This document shows positions 6,724 through 15,499 of a stretch of 58,355 nt of DNA, piece after piece. Under the pieces are notes generated by a model. It worked only from the letters and a program-made list of their open reading frames with translations. It ran no database searches and was not told the origin of the DNA. Origin of the DNA: a virus; IMG/VR virus record IMGVR_UViG_3300036760_000091, positions 1-58,355 of that record, one strand, 5' to 3'. How positions within the stretch are numbered: the first letter of the stretch is position 1; each line of letters starts with the position of its first letter. A program made the position numbers and the translations under genes.

Positions 6724-7528
6724 CACGGCAAATTGGGACGACAATGCCCCACACCTTGACGCGAAGGCGCGCGCGGACCTGTGGGCGGCGATTCCGAATT
6801 ACCAGAAAGACGCGCGATCGAAGGGCATCCCGCAGTTGGGAGCCGGGGTCATCTACCCGATTCCCGACACGGACATCCTGGTCGATGCGTTCAAGATCCC
6901 GGACTTCTGGCCGCGCGGCTACGGCCTCGACATCGGCTGGAACAAGGTGGCGGTCATCTGGGACGCGATGGACCCGGACACGCTCGACAACGAGGGCGGA
7001 CCGACGATCTACCGGTACGACGAGCACTACGCGGGCGAGCAGCATCCGTCGATCCACGCGGAGGCTATCCGTCGACGCGGCGTCTGGATCCCCGGCGTCA
7101 TCGACCCGGCGGCGCGCGGCCGCACCCAGGACGACGGCAAGAAGCTGATTACGATCTGGCGCGCGGCCATCTACGGCGTCGAGGACATCTCGCTCGGCGT
7201 CCAGATGCTCGGCATCGCCAACAACGCGGTCGAGAGCGGCATCAGCCTCGAGTACACGGCTATGACGACGGGCCGGCTGAAGGTGTTCAAGAACCGCTGC
7301 CCGAACTGGATGGCGGAGCGCCGGCTGTATCGGCGCGATGAGCACGGCCGGATCGTGAAGAAGAACGACCACGCGCTCGACGCCGGCCGCTACCGGACCG
7401 CGTCCGGGACGGGGTACTTGAAGGCGAAGCCGGTGACGGCGCGGGAAGATCCCTTGTCGGCGTTTATGAGCGGCCATCGTGGTGGCTCTGGCAATAACGG
7501 GCAGATGCCCGGACTGGAGAATATCTGA
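6710..7528 (+). CDS. Terminase large subunit, nuclease half (3' exon or fragment)
   Basis: Open from just after TGA 6707-6709. It opens with TANWDDNAPHL and IPNYQKDARSKGIPQLGAG, the conserved linker of P22-like terminases, then the RNase H-fold nuclease: GLDIGW, VIDPAARGR and KNDHALDAGRYR carry the acidic residues that cut concatemeric DNA. There is no ATG or GTG upstream of the linker; the first standard start is TTG at 6836, after the linker. The conserved linker therefore can only be translated by splicing, stop read-through or an unusual start. It ends in an ATGA-type overlap with the portal gene. Confidence 0.85.
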   Translation, partial: LIFIITANWDDNAPHLDAKARADLWAAIPNYQKDARSKGIPQLGAGVIYPIPDTDILVDAFKIPDFWPRGYGLDIGWNKVAVIWDAMDPDTLDNEGGPTIYRYDEHYAGEQHPSIHAEAIRRRGVWIPGVIDPAARGRTQDDGKKLITIWRAAIYGVEDISLGVQMLGIANNAVESGISLEYTAMTTGRLKVFKNRCPNWMAERRLYRRDEHGRIVKKNDHALDAGRYRTASGTGYLKAKPVTAREDPLSAFMSGHRGGSGNNGQMPGLENI

Positions 7529-10062
7529 TGGCCGGCGACGGAACCGAGGTCTACACCACCAGTGCACGCGGCGACAATCTCGCCGTGCCGAAGGATCTCG
7601 TCACCGAGTCGGCCACCGAGCGCGAGAAGGAGACGCCCGAGGCGAAGGCGAAGCGCGAGTCTGACGCCAAGACCATCCTCGAGACGATCAAGGAAATCCG
7701 GGCCACCGAGCGCGCAGAAGACCAGTTCCGGAAGGACGCGAAGGACGATGCGGACTTCCGTGTCGGCACGAAGGGTGATCGCCACTACCAGTGGCCCCCG
7801 CAGGTGGTCGAGAAGCGCAAGGCGGAGGGCCGGCTGATCACCACGATCAACCGGATGCCGAGTTTCGTCCGGCAGGTCACGAACCAAGCGCGTCAGGCCC
7901 GGCTCCGTATCCGCGTGAACCCGTCGGCCGGCCACGGCGCGGCGCGCGTCAAGATCGCGGAGGTCATCCAGGGCATCATCCGCAACATCGAGACGGACAG
8001 CTTCGCGGACCGGGCGTACAACAAGGCGGCAGACAAACAGGCCGAGCAGGGTCGGGGCTTCTTCCGGCTGATCACGGAGTGGGCGGACGAAAAGAGCTTC
8101 CAGCAGAAGATCAAAATCCGTCAGGAGAAGGACCCGCTCTGCATCTACTTCGATCCAAACTGCCAAGAGGCCGACTACTCGGATGCCTGGTGGGCGCACA
8201 AGATCGTAGACCTCTCCGACGACGACTTCGAGTCCCAGACCGGCGAGAAAGCGCCGACCGAGCAGCAGATCACAGCCTTTGTTGGAGACGACACCGACAA
8301 GAAGGACTGGTTCCCGGCCGGGAAGACGCGCTTCGTGGAGAGCTTTCGTAAGGAGAAGGACGGCCCGCCGAGAAAGCTGGCCGAACTGTCGACACCCACG
8401 CGCGACGTCATCGAATATCCCGACGAAGCCGGCCTGAAGAAGCTCAAGGACGCCGGTATCACGATCCTCCGGACCCGTGACGCTCAGAAATACAAGATGA
8501 CCTGGCGCAAGTTGACCGGGTTGAAGGTGTACGAGACGACGACGTGGGCCGGCGAGGCCCCGCCGTGGATTCCTGTCATTGGCGAAGAGAACGAAGCCGA
8601 CGGCGAATTGGACTTCCGGGGCGTGGTGCGTGACGCCAAGCAGCCCGCGATGCTCTTCAACGTCGAATCCGCCGCGCTCCTCGAGGCGATCGGCCTCGGC
8701 ATTAAGGCGTCGATCGTCGGCTACAAGGGCCAGTTCGGCGCGGAGAACAGCGCCACGCGCCGCGCGTGGGAATCCGCCAACACGACCCCGCACGTCTTCC
8801 TCGAGATCGAACCGGTCACGATCGACGGCAAGCCCGCGCCGATTCCGCAACGGCAGATGTTCGAGGCTCCGGTCGAAGCCATCATCGCTGGCATTCAACA
8901 GACGGACGCGGATCTGAAGAGCACCGCCGGCTGGCATGACGATTCCCTCGGGGTGGCCGGCCGGTCCGATTCCGGCAAGGCCATCACCGCCCGCCAGCGG
9001 CAGGACGAACTGGGAAGCTCGCACTACCTCGACAACCTCCGCTTCGCGCTGTGCTCGGCCGGCAAGCAGTTGATCCGGTTGATCCGGGTGACGTACACGA
9101 TGCCCCAGGTCGTCCGCATCACGGGCAACGACGACGTCGCGCGGGACGTGATGGTTTTCTCAGGCAAAGACGCGGATCCCCGCGACCAGCAGAACTGGCA
9201 GGTCCATCCGGCGAGCGCCACGCAGCATCACAAGACGGCAAAGGGCGAGATGATCGCCCCCGGCCAGCCGATTCCCTTTGAGCTACCGGAAGGCGTGAAG
9301 GAGATCTACGACCTGTCGGTGGGCGAGTTCGACGTTGAAGTCTCGGCCGCGCCGGACCCCGGCACGCGCCGGCAGGAGCAGATGGACGCGCTGACGGGCG
9401 TGTTCAAGACGCTCCGCCCGGAGATCACCGAGAAGTTCCTCGACCTCCTGTTCCAGTTGGGCGACCTCCCGGTCTTCCAGCAAATGAGCGAGCGCGCAAA
9501 GAAGCTCGGCCTCGGCATGTCGGACGACGACGGCCAGATGGCGAACTGGCCACCGGAGGCGCAGGCGATCGTCGGCAAGATGAAAGCCGAGCTTCAGAAG
9601 ATGCAGCAGGAGCTGCAGGCCGCGACGATGAAGCTGGCGACCAAACAGCCGGAACTCGAGAGCCGCGAGCGCATCGCCAAAGACAAGAACACGCTCGAGA
9701 TGATCCTTGCCCACCTGGACGACATGTCCGCGAAGTGGGAGATGCGCGCCAAGCACGAGACGGCGATCGCGGTGGCGGAAATCAGCTCGAAGGCCAAAGA
9801 GCCGGATCTCACGAAGGTCGAGATCGCGCGCCTCGGCGTGCAGTCCGACGACGCGCAGCGCGCGCACGAGTCGATTCAGGCCAACGCCGACCGGACGCAC
9901 GAAGCCACGCAGGCCGAGCAGGATCGTCAGCACGAAGCCGAGCAGGCCGAGGCCGCACGGACAGCGGCCGTGCAGGCGCAGGAGTCGTCACAGCAGCACG
10001 ACGCGGCGCAGACCGAGCGCGCCGCGCAGGCCGAGCCGACGGACGAAGGAGGCGGAGCGTAG
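7528..10062 (+). CDS. Portal protein (P22-type), with long coiled-coil tail
   Basis: 844 aa, in the expected place after the terminase. The portal is the dodecameric ring at the capsid vertex through which DNA enters and leaves. N-terminal helical region with QWPPQVVEKRKAEGRLITTINRM, then VRQVTNQARQARLRIRV and DPNCQEADYSDAWWA are typical of P22 gp1-like portals. Residues beyond about 660 form a charged coiled coil with repeated EATQAEQDRQHEAEQAEA segments, longer than usual and matching the P22 portal barrel. ATG overlaps the terminase stop. Confidence 0.85.
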   Translation: MAGDGTEVYTTSARGDNLAVPKDLVTESATEREKETPEAKAKRESDAKTILETIKEIRATERAEDQFRKDAKDDADFRVGTKGDRHYQWPPQVVEKRKAEGRLITTINRMPSFVRQVTNQARQARLRIRVNPSAGHGAARVKIAEVIQGIIRNIETDSFADRAYNKAADKQAEQGRGFFRLITEWADEKSFQQKIKIRQEKDPLCIYFDPNCQEADYSDAWWAHKIVDLSDDDFESQTGEKAPTEQQITAFVGDDTDKKDWFPAGKTRFVESFRKEKDGPPRKLAELSTPTRDVIEYPDEAGLKKLKDAGITILRTRDAQKYKMTWRKLTGLKVYETTTWAGEAPPWIPVIGEENEADGELDFRGVVRDAKQPAMLFNVESAALLEAIGLGIKASIVGYKGQFGAENSATRRAWESANTTPHVFLEIEPVTIDGKPAPIPQRQMFEAPVEAIIAGIQQTDADLKSTAGWHDDSLGVAGRSDSGKAITARQRQDELGSSHYLDNLRFALCSAGKQLIRLIRVTYTMPQVVRITGNDDVARDVMVFSGKDADPRDQQNWQVHPASATQHHKTAKGEMIAPGQPIPFELPEGVKEIYDLSVGEFDVEVSAAPDPGTRRQEQMDALTGVFKTLRPEITEKFLDLLFQLGDLPVFQQMSERAKKLGLGMSDDDGQMANWPPEAQAIVGKMKAELQKMQQELQAATMKLATKQPELESRERIAKDKNTLEMILAHLDDMSAKWEMRAKHETAIAVAEISSKAKEPDLTKVEIARLGVQSDDAQRAHESIQANADRTHEATQAEQDRQHEAEQAEAARTAAVQAQESSQQHDAAQTERAAQAEPTDEGGGA

Positions 10063-10254
10063 ATGGATCACCAGCCGGTCCCTGAACGGAAAAAGCTGAC
10101 CGTCCGAGAAGCCGCCGATCGCTGCGGGGTCAACTACGACACCTTTCTCAGTTGGGTGAAGAAAGGGGCGTGCCCGCACATCCTGGTGGGTCCCGCGCAA
10201 AGCATCCGCGTCTTCGAGGATGACGTCAGGCTCCTAATCGAGATCAAAAACTAA
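10063..10254 (+). CDS. Excisionase/MerR-like helix-turn-helix protein (63 aa)
   Basis: ATG immediately follows the portal stop. TVREAADRCGVNYDTFLSWV is a winged helix-turn-helix of the small HTH_17 or excisionase type, ending with an I-R-V-F-E-D-D-V wing. Such proteins bind DNA as regulators or recombination directionality factors; no integrase is present here, so a regulatory role is more likely. Confidence 0.7.
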   Translation: MDHQPVPERKKLTVREAADRCGVNYDTFLSWVKKGACPHILVGPAQSIRVFEDDVRLLIEIKN

Positions 10255-10278
10255 CCGAGACTCCCGATCCTGCCGAAA

Positions 10279-10300
10279 GTCGGAAGAACCCCCTTCCGAC
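10279..10300 (+). terminator. Hairpin after the HTH gene
   Basis: GTCGGAAG (10279-10286) pairs with CTTCCGAC (10293-10300) around a 6-base loop, in the 81-base gap before an HNH gene. No U-tract follows; terminator or attenuator. Confidence 0.45.
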
Positions 10301-10335
10301 ACCACGCCATCTCATCGGACACTGTCGCCACACAA

Positions 10336-10680
10336 ATGGTTGCAGGTTCCTGCCAGAAGTGCGGCGTCGTCCGCGAACGCCTTCACCGCGATCACGTTGT
10401 TCCGAAACATCTGGGCGGAGCCAGCCATAAGAGCAACTACCAGTACCTCTGCGCGAATTGCCATGAAGACAAAACGCGCGAGGAAATGAAGGTCTTCTAC
10501 AACACGCCCGCTCAGCGTGCTGCGCGCGCAGAGCGCGCTCGTCGTCCAAAGGAAGACACAACCAAGTTGGCACATCGGAATGCCACTCGGGAATGGTGGA
10601 CGACTGCGACTCCAGCGCAAAAGGAAGAGCGAGCGGCGCAGATGCGGCGTGGATGGTCAAGTCGAAGGGAAGCAGCGTAA
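10336..10680 (+). CDS. HNH endonuclease (free-standing, 114 aa)
   Basis: CQKCGVV near the N-terminus, RDHVVPKHLGG and LCANCHEDKT form a complete zinc-stabilised HNH (beta-beta-alpha-metal) nuclease. A basic helical tail follows. It interrupts the portal-to-scaffold gene order and abuts the next gene, as expected of a homing-type endonuclease. Seven more endonuclease-like genes are scattered through the window. Confidence 0.85.
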   Translation: MVAGSCQKCGVVRERLHRDHVVPKHLGGASHKSNYQYLCANCHEDKTREEMKVFYNTPAQRAARAERARRPKEDTTKLAHRNATREWWTTATPAQKEERAAQMRRGWSSRREAA

Positions 10681-11031
10681 ATGGCAGGTCCTGCGACATC
10701 TTCCCCGGTTGGAACTTCGTACGCCGCGCCCGCCGCTTCTCCGAAGCGCGGCGCACTTGAAAACATCGACATCGAGATCGCCGGCAACGGCGGCTGCATG
10801 GTGACGATGCGCTACAAGTCGCTGCCCTCGAAGAAGGGCGACAGCATGGTGATCGATTACGACTCCACCCGCGAGAAGGCGGCGCTCGGCAGCACCGATG
10901 AACTCCTGACGTACCTGAAAAGCAAATTGGGCGCGTCCGCCGCCGAACCCGACGAGGACGACACGACGGCGGAATCCGCCACCGCGCCGACGCCGCAAAT
11001 GGGCGGGGGCGACACGAGCGAGCAGGCGTAA
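10681..11031 (+). CDS. Hypothetical virion-region protein (116 aa)
   Basis: ATG directly after the HNH stop. A small beta-rich core (IDIEIAGNGGCMVTMRYKSL) is flanked by disordered Ala/Pro/Thr-rich arms, with an acidic C-terminus. Lies between portal and scaffold genes; may be a head-assembly helper. Confidence 0.6.
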   Translation: MAGPATSSPVGTSYAAPAASPKRGALENIDIEIAGNGGCMVTMRYKSLPSKKGDSMVIDYDSTREKAALGSTDELLTYLKSKLGASAAEPDEDDTTAESATAPTPQMGGGDTSEQA

Positions 11032-11083
11032 TCGAGTTTTCACCAACGCGCGGGTTTGAACGCGCGATCAGGGAGCACCGACG

Positions 11084-12214
11084 ATGACACCCACCGACCA
11101 GCAAAGCGATATCGAAGTCACTACCGCGACCCGATCGGTCGAGGAAGTGAACGCTTCGCTGGCCGAGGCTGCGCCCAAGCCTGCCGAGGCGAAGGTCCCG
11201 ACCGCCGCAGAGATCAAGACGGCGAGCGAATCGGCCATCGCAGAAGACGCCGCCGCCACGGGGTTGGACGCGGAAGTGCTCAAGGCCATCAACGACCTCG
11301 AGCCGCCGCCCGACAAGAAGATCGAGACGGTCCCGGAGCGCCGCGCGCGCATCAGCCGATCCACCAAGCGCGTCCTCGGAGAGATCGCCAAGCGGAAGAC
11401 GGCTGAAACCGAGCGCGACGACGCGCGCACGAAGCTGTCCGAGGCCACCGCCAAGATTGCGGAACTGACGGCGGGGAAACCTGCCGACGGTGCCGCTGCT
11501 GCGAAAGCAGCCCCCAACGCGGACGGGAAGCCCGCGACCACCACGCCGGAGTTCAACTTTCCCTCGTGGGAGAAGTACCAGGAAGAGCACCCGGACGCCG
11601 ACTTTACGGAATACAGTGACGCGCGCACCGACGCGCGATACCAGTACAACGAATCGCTGAAGACGAAGAAGCTCGAGTCGGAAGACATCGACAAGCGCAC
11701 GAAGCTCGCGTTTGATGACGCCGCCGCTGGCGAACAGGAAGTTCGCGCCGAGTTCCCGGACTACGACGAAGTGACGTCGAAGATCGTGCTCGCCACGATC
11801 GAGGTCGAGGAAAACGGTCAGAAGGTCATCAAGCCGGCTTCGGGCACCGTGGCCCTCCAGGGCGAACTGCTCCGGATGGGTGGCAAGAAGGGTGCGGCGT
11901 TCAATCGGTTCCTCGGACTCAATCCGGCCGACGCGAAGGCGCTCATGGAGTCGCCAACGCCTGCGGACTTCCTCCGTCTTTTTGGTCAACTCGAATATCG
12001 GTTCTCGCAGGCACCCGCCGCGCCGGCTTCCGCCGCCGCGACGACCGACGCCAAGCCTGCTGTGACCAAGACACCCAAACCCGCTGCGCCCGCCCCGCTG
12101 GCACCGGTTCGAGGCGCGCACTCTCCAACGAAGACGGCCGCTGATGTTGCTGAAGACGGCGAGGATGCGGACGACTACATCTCGCGCCGGAAACAGGAAC
12201 TGGCGTCTGCGTAG
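11084..12214 (+). CDS. Scaffolding-type head assembly protein
   Basis: 376 aa, highly charged and helical, with coiled-coil stretches (EIAKRKTAETERDDARTKLS) and long Ala/Pro/Lys-rich disordered parts. The position directly before the coat protein and the composition are those of a P22-like scaffold, which lines the procapsid and leaves before DNA packaging. No sequence motif is decisive. A good ribosome-binding site (AGGGAG) precedes ATG. Confidence 0.7.
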   Translation: MTPTDQQSDIEVTTATRSVEEVNASLAEAAPKPAEAKVPTAAEIKTASESAIAEDAAATGLDAEVLKAINDLEPPPDKKIETVPERRARISRSTKRVLGEIAKRKTAETERDDARTKLSEATAKIAELTAGKPADGAAAAKAAPNADGKPATTTPEFNFPSWEKYQEEHPDADFTEYSDARTDARYQYNESLKTKKLESEDIDKRTKLAFDDAAAGEQEVRAEFPDYDEVTSKIVLATIEVEENGQKVIKPASGTVALQGELLRMGGKKGAAFNRFLGLNPADAKALMESPTPADFLRLFGQLEYRFSQAPAAPASAAATTDAKPAVTKTPKPAAPAPLAPVRGAHSPTKTAADVAEDGEDADDYISRRKQELASA

Positions 12215-12225
12215 GAAGGTAGATC

Positions 12226-13449
12226 GTGGCTGATAACGACATTCTCACAGACGACGTCCTCGCCAAAGAGGCGCTGATGATCGTCGAGAACAACCTCGGC
12301 ATCACGAAGCTGATCAAGCGTCGATATGAAGGACGCTTCGCCCGTGAGGGCGGAAAGATTGGCGACCACATCGGCATCCGCAAGCCGGTTCAGTGGTCCG
12401 GTCGTGAAGGCGAAGTCATGGAGCCGGAGGGCGCGCAGGAACGCAGCGTCACCCTGAAGATCGACCATCTGATCGGTCAGGACCTCTCGTTCTCCAACGT
12501 GGACCTCACGCTGAAAATCGACATGTTCCGCGAACGGTATTTCGACACCGCTTGCGCGCGCATTGCGAACATGCTCGACCAGGCCGTCTGCCGGCAGTAC
12601 GTGAACATCCCGAACTACACCGGCGTCCCTGGCACGACCCCGACGACGTTGGACTCGTTCTTCGACGCCAGCGTCCTGATGTCGAACTTCGGCGTCCCCG
12701 GCCGTGGCCGGTCGATGGTCGTCTCGCCCCGCGTCGAGGCGTCGATCGTCAACGCTCTGAAGGGTCTGTTCCAGTCGGCCACCGCGCTCTCGAAGCAGTA
12801 CGAGACGGCGATGCTCGGCCATGTGATCGGCTTCGACTGGATCATGGACCAGAACATCAGCCTCCACACGATCGGCCTCCTCGGCGGCACCCCGCTGGTG
12901 ACGACGGCGAGCCAGAGCGGCTCGACCATCAACACGAACGGCTGGACGGCGACCACGGGCAAGGTCAAGCAGGGCGACATCGTCGGGTTCAGCGCGACCG
13001 ACGCCGTCAACCCGATGTCGAAGGATGACACCGGGGCGCTGCGCGGCTTCGTCGTGACCTCGGACACCACGGCGGACGGGTCGGGCAACATGACGATCCC
13101 GATCTTCCCGACGATGGAGTTCTCGGGGCCGTACCAGAACGTCAGCGCCCTGCCGGCGGCAAACGCGCCCGTGACGATCTTCGGATCGGCCTCGGCCTAC
13201 GCGAGCACCGCCACCAAGCAGAACCTGGCGATTCACACGGAGTGCATGACCGCCGCGTTCGTGGACCTGGACCTGCCGAAGGGCATGGCGATGGCCGCGC
13301 GCGCGAAGAGCAACAAACTCGGGCTGGCCATCCGGATCGTCAAGGGTTTCGACATCCGGACCAACCAGGAGCTGTGCCGTCTCGACGTGCTGTTCGGCCT
13401 CAAGGTCCTCTACGAGGACTTCGGATGCCGCGTGCAGTCGGCGCAGTAG
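12226..13449 (+). CDS. Major capsid protein, P22 coat family
   Basis: 407 aa with GTG start. N-terminal VLAKEALMIVENNLGITKLIKRRYEG, then a G-DHIGIRKP strand and an HLIGQDLSFSNVDLTL segment resemble the P22 coat (HK97 fold with an inserted domain). The central region DSFFDASVLMSNFGVPGRGR and the C-terminal GFDIRTNQELCRLDVLFGLK are also typical. It follows the scaffold by 11 bases and is followed by a strong hairpin. Confidence 0.88.
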   Translation: MADNDILTDDVLAKEALMIVENNLGITKLIKRRYEGRFAREGGKIGDHIGIRKPVQWSGREGEVMEPEGAQERSVTLKIDHLIGQDLSFSNVDLTLKIDMFRERYFDTACARIANMLDQAVCRQYVNIPNYTGVPGTTPTTLDSFFDASVLMSNFGVPGRGRSMVVSPRVEASIVNALKGLFQSATALSKQYETAMLGHVIGFDWIMDQNISLHTIGLLGGTPLVTTASQSGSTINTNGWTATTGKVKQGDIVGFSATDAVNPMSKDDTGALRGFVVTSDTTADGSGNMTIPIFPTMEFSGPYQNVSALPAANAPVTIFGSASAYASTATKQNLAIHTECMTAAFVDLDLPKGMAMAARAKSNKLGLAIRIVKGFDIRTNQELCRLDVLFGLKVLYEDFGCRVQSAQ

Positions 13450-13481
13450 TACTCGAGGGACATAACCACCACGCAGAAAGA

Positions 13482-13511
13482 CGCCCGGCGGGCGAGCAAC
13501 CCCGCCGGGCG
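13482..13511 (+). terminator. Strong hairpin after the coat gene
   Basis: CGCCCGGCGGG (13482-13492) pairs perfectly over 11 bp with CCCGCCGGGCG (13501-13511) around an 8-base loop, 33 bases after the coat stop. It lacks a long U-tract; probable terminator that separates coat from the exported-protein cluster. Confidence 0.65.
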
Positions 13512-13554
13512 CGTTCCTGAACCGACTTATCAACCCTTTCGAGGGGAGAACTCA

Positions 13555-14487
13555 GTGATGAAGCGCACCCGTTCGATCCTGCCGATGCTGCTGTTCGCCG
13601 TCATCTTCATGATGCTCGGTGCGCACGCGCACGCGCAGACGTTTCTGACCACAACCACGACGACCGCCGCCGTCACCAGCCGATCGCAGCAGCAGGTTCC
13701 GCTGACGTCCGTGACCGGCATGAACGTCAACGACTACCTCTGGTGGGACGGTGAGGTGTCGCAGGTTCAGGCGATCAACACGACCAGCAAGATCGTCACG
13801 CTGACGCGCGGGAAGCGCGGCCAGACACCCAACGACTCAATGGGTGCAGGCCGAGGCCACGCGAGCGGTGTCACCGTCCTCTACGGGCCAGTGAAGGCGT
13901 TCTATCTGGACGACGTCTCCGGCGCATGCACGGCCGCGAACGAACAATACATGCCTCACGTCGTCGTCACGTCCGGCCGCGTCTACGACTGCATCGGCTC
14001 GGTGTGGCAGGTCGTGCGCGACATCTTCGGCACGCCGGCTGAGACGCAGCTGGTCGACAATGCCTCGGTGGCGTCAGGCACCACGCAGTCGACGGACTAC
14101 ACGCTGAACTCCATCGTGATTCCGCAGGCGGAGTGGGCGCTGTCGCGCGGCATCTCGTGTCGCACCTGGGGGCAGTCCGCCACCAACGCGAACGCGAAGA
14201 CCTACAAGATGTTCTTCGGGGCGACGGCGGTGGCGACGGATGCGACTGGTTCCTACAACAACGTGTCGTATCTGGCGAGCCTCGACGTCCTGCGGACCGG
14301 CATCTCGACGCAGTTTGGCTCGGCAACGATCACCGGCACGCCCGGTGCGCCCACCGCCGGCCCCACCACGAACTCGGCGCTGGCGGAGGCGGAAACCGCC
14401 GCCATCACCATCAAGTTCACGTCGAACAACACCGCCGCTGCCGCCGCGTCTGCGACCGGCAAGGGCATGACCTGCTCGCTGTACTAG
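13555..14487 (+). CDS. Sec-exported protein 1 of 4 (310 aa)
   Basis: Starts GTG/ATG (13555 or 13558) after GGGGAGA. N-terminus MKRTRSILPMLLFAVIFMML then AHAHAQ is a complete Sec signal with an Ala-x-Ala cleavage site. The mature protein is beta-rich and Thr/Ser/Ala-rich; the C-terminal half resembles fibre or decoration-type domains, and cysteines occur near the end (TCSLY). First of four adjacent signal-peptide genes directly after the coat gene. Function unknown; an exported virion accessory or periplasmic protein are both possible. Confidence 0.75.
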   Translation: MMKRTRSILPMLLFAVIFMMLGAHAHAQTFLTTTTTTAAVTSRSQQQVPLTSVTGMNVNDYLWWDGEVSQVQAINTTSKIVTLTRGKRGQTPNDSMGAGRGHASGVTVLYGPVKAFYLDDVSGACTAANEQYMPHVVVTSGRVYDCIGSVWQVVRDIFGTPAETQLVDNASVASGTTQSTDYTLNSIVIPQAEWALSRGISCRTWGQSATNANAKTYKMFFGATAVATDATGSYNNVSYLASLDVLRTGISTQFGSATITGTPGAPTAGPTTNSALAEAETAAITIKFTSNNTAAAAASATGKGMTCSLY

Positions 14488-14497
14488 GGCTGACGCC

Positions 14498-14950
14498 ATG
14501 ACGCGCCTGATTCAACTCCTCGCCCTGCTCGGTCTGCCAGCGTTGGTGCTGGCCCAGAGCGCCTCTGGCTATCAGCAGCTGTCGATGTCGGACCTCGTGA
14601 CCCCGAGCACGATCAGTGCTGGCGTCACGCTGAACTCGACACGCTGCGAGGGGACGCTCGAGACGGCTAAAATCCGCGTGCTCTGGACAGGAGCCGTACC
14701 GACGACGACGTCGGGACAGCCGATGTATGTCGGGGACCGCATCACGCTCGCCAACGCGACGGACATCAGGAATTTCAAAGCCATCATCATGTCAGGCCAG
14801 TCCGGCTCATCCGTCGCCGTGCTGAACCTGACGTGCGCGGGCGGGACACTGGCGGAGCGGTCGTTCATTGCGCCCGCCACGTCTGCGTCGACGTCGGGCC
14901 TTCCGATCTGCAACCCGCTGTACAAAGCCGCTGGCGTCAGCTGCCAGTAA
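14498..14950 (+). CDS. Sec-exported protein 2 of 4 (150 aa)
   Basis: MTRLIQLLALLGLPALVLAQ is a Sec signal peptide. The mature part is about 130 residues, beta-rich, with Cys residues at about 54, 111, 137 and 149. It ends ICNPLYKAAGVSCQ, closely similar to the end of the 15500 protein, so the two are probably paralogues with a C-terminal disulphide. No named family. Confidence 0.7.
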   Translation: MTRLIQLLALLGLPALVLAQSASGYQQLSMSDLVTPSTISAGVTLNSTRCEGTLETAKIRVLWTGAVPTTTSGQPMYVGDRITLANATDIRNFKAIIMSGQSGSSVAVLNLTCAGGTLAERSFIAPATSASTSGLPICNPLYKAAGVSCQ

Positions 14951-14982
14951 AGACAACTTCTTTCGCATAAGGGAGACTGGAA

Positions 14983-15471
14983 ATGTTCCGAAACCTGAAG
15001 ATCGCCGCCGTCCTCGCCGCGCTGCTCATGCTCGCGGTTCCCATTCACGCGCAGAATCCGTCCGGGATCGCCGGCTCGGTGCCCACGCAGGCGGGATCTC
15101 CTGCGTATTCGCTGACCGCCATCAGCTCGACGGCGGCGGTGAACAACCAGGTCACACTGACCATCCCCGCGCCGACCGCGTCCGGGTACTACAACTATAT
15201 CTGCTACTTGGGCTACAACGCCTCGCAGGACGGCACGGCCACGGCGCAGACGAATGCCGTGACGACCAGCACGAACTTCAACGCGTTCGCGCTGAAGTAC
15301 AGCCTGACGGCGACGGCGACCATCAACTACGCCCGCGACTTCTACTGGGGGAACCCGGCGACGGGGTGTGTGAAGAGCGCCGCGCCGACGACGTCGACGA
15401 CCTTCGTGTCGCCGGCTGCGGGTGCGAACATCGCCTTCACCTGGCAGGCGACATATTACCAAGCGCCATAA
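14983..15471 (+). CDS. Sec-exported protein 3 of 4 (162 aa)
   Basis: Good ribosome-binding site (AAGGGAGA). MFRNLKIAAVLAALLMLAV followed by PIHAQ is a Sec signal. The mature protein is a Thr/Ala/Ser-rich predicted beta sandwich with two cysteines (YICYLGY and GCVKS), suggesting a disulphide outside the cytoplasm. Family unknown. Confidence 0.7.
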   Translation: MFRNLKIAAVLAALLMLAVPIHAQNPSGIAGSVPTQAGSPAYSLTAISSTAAVNNQVTLTIPAPTASGYYNYICYLGYNASQDGTATAQTNAVTTSTNFNAFALKYSLTATATINYARDFYWGNPATGCVKSAAPTTSTTFVSPAAGANIAFTWQATYYQAP

Positions 15472-15499
15472 ATTCAGTTAATTCAGACACTTAACTGGC

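Noticed and set aside
7390-9024. Long minus-strand open frames (for example opposite the portal gene)
   Set aside because: They mirror GC-rich + strand genes, are Arg/Leu/Val-rich without domains, and no minus-strand gene in the window has convincing features.
10063-10254. Excisionase implying an integration module
   Set aside because: The HTH fits, but no integrase, recombinase or attachment-site arrangement is visible anywhere in the window.
14705-14718. Seventh copy of the palindrome near 14710
   Set aside because: Only the right half matches (GACGTCGGGA); the left half is not complementary, so it is not counted.
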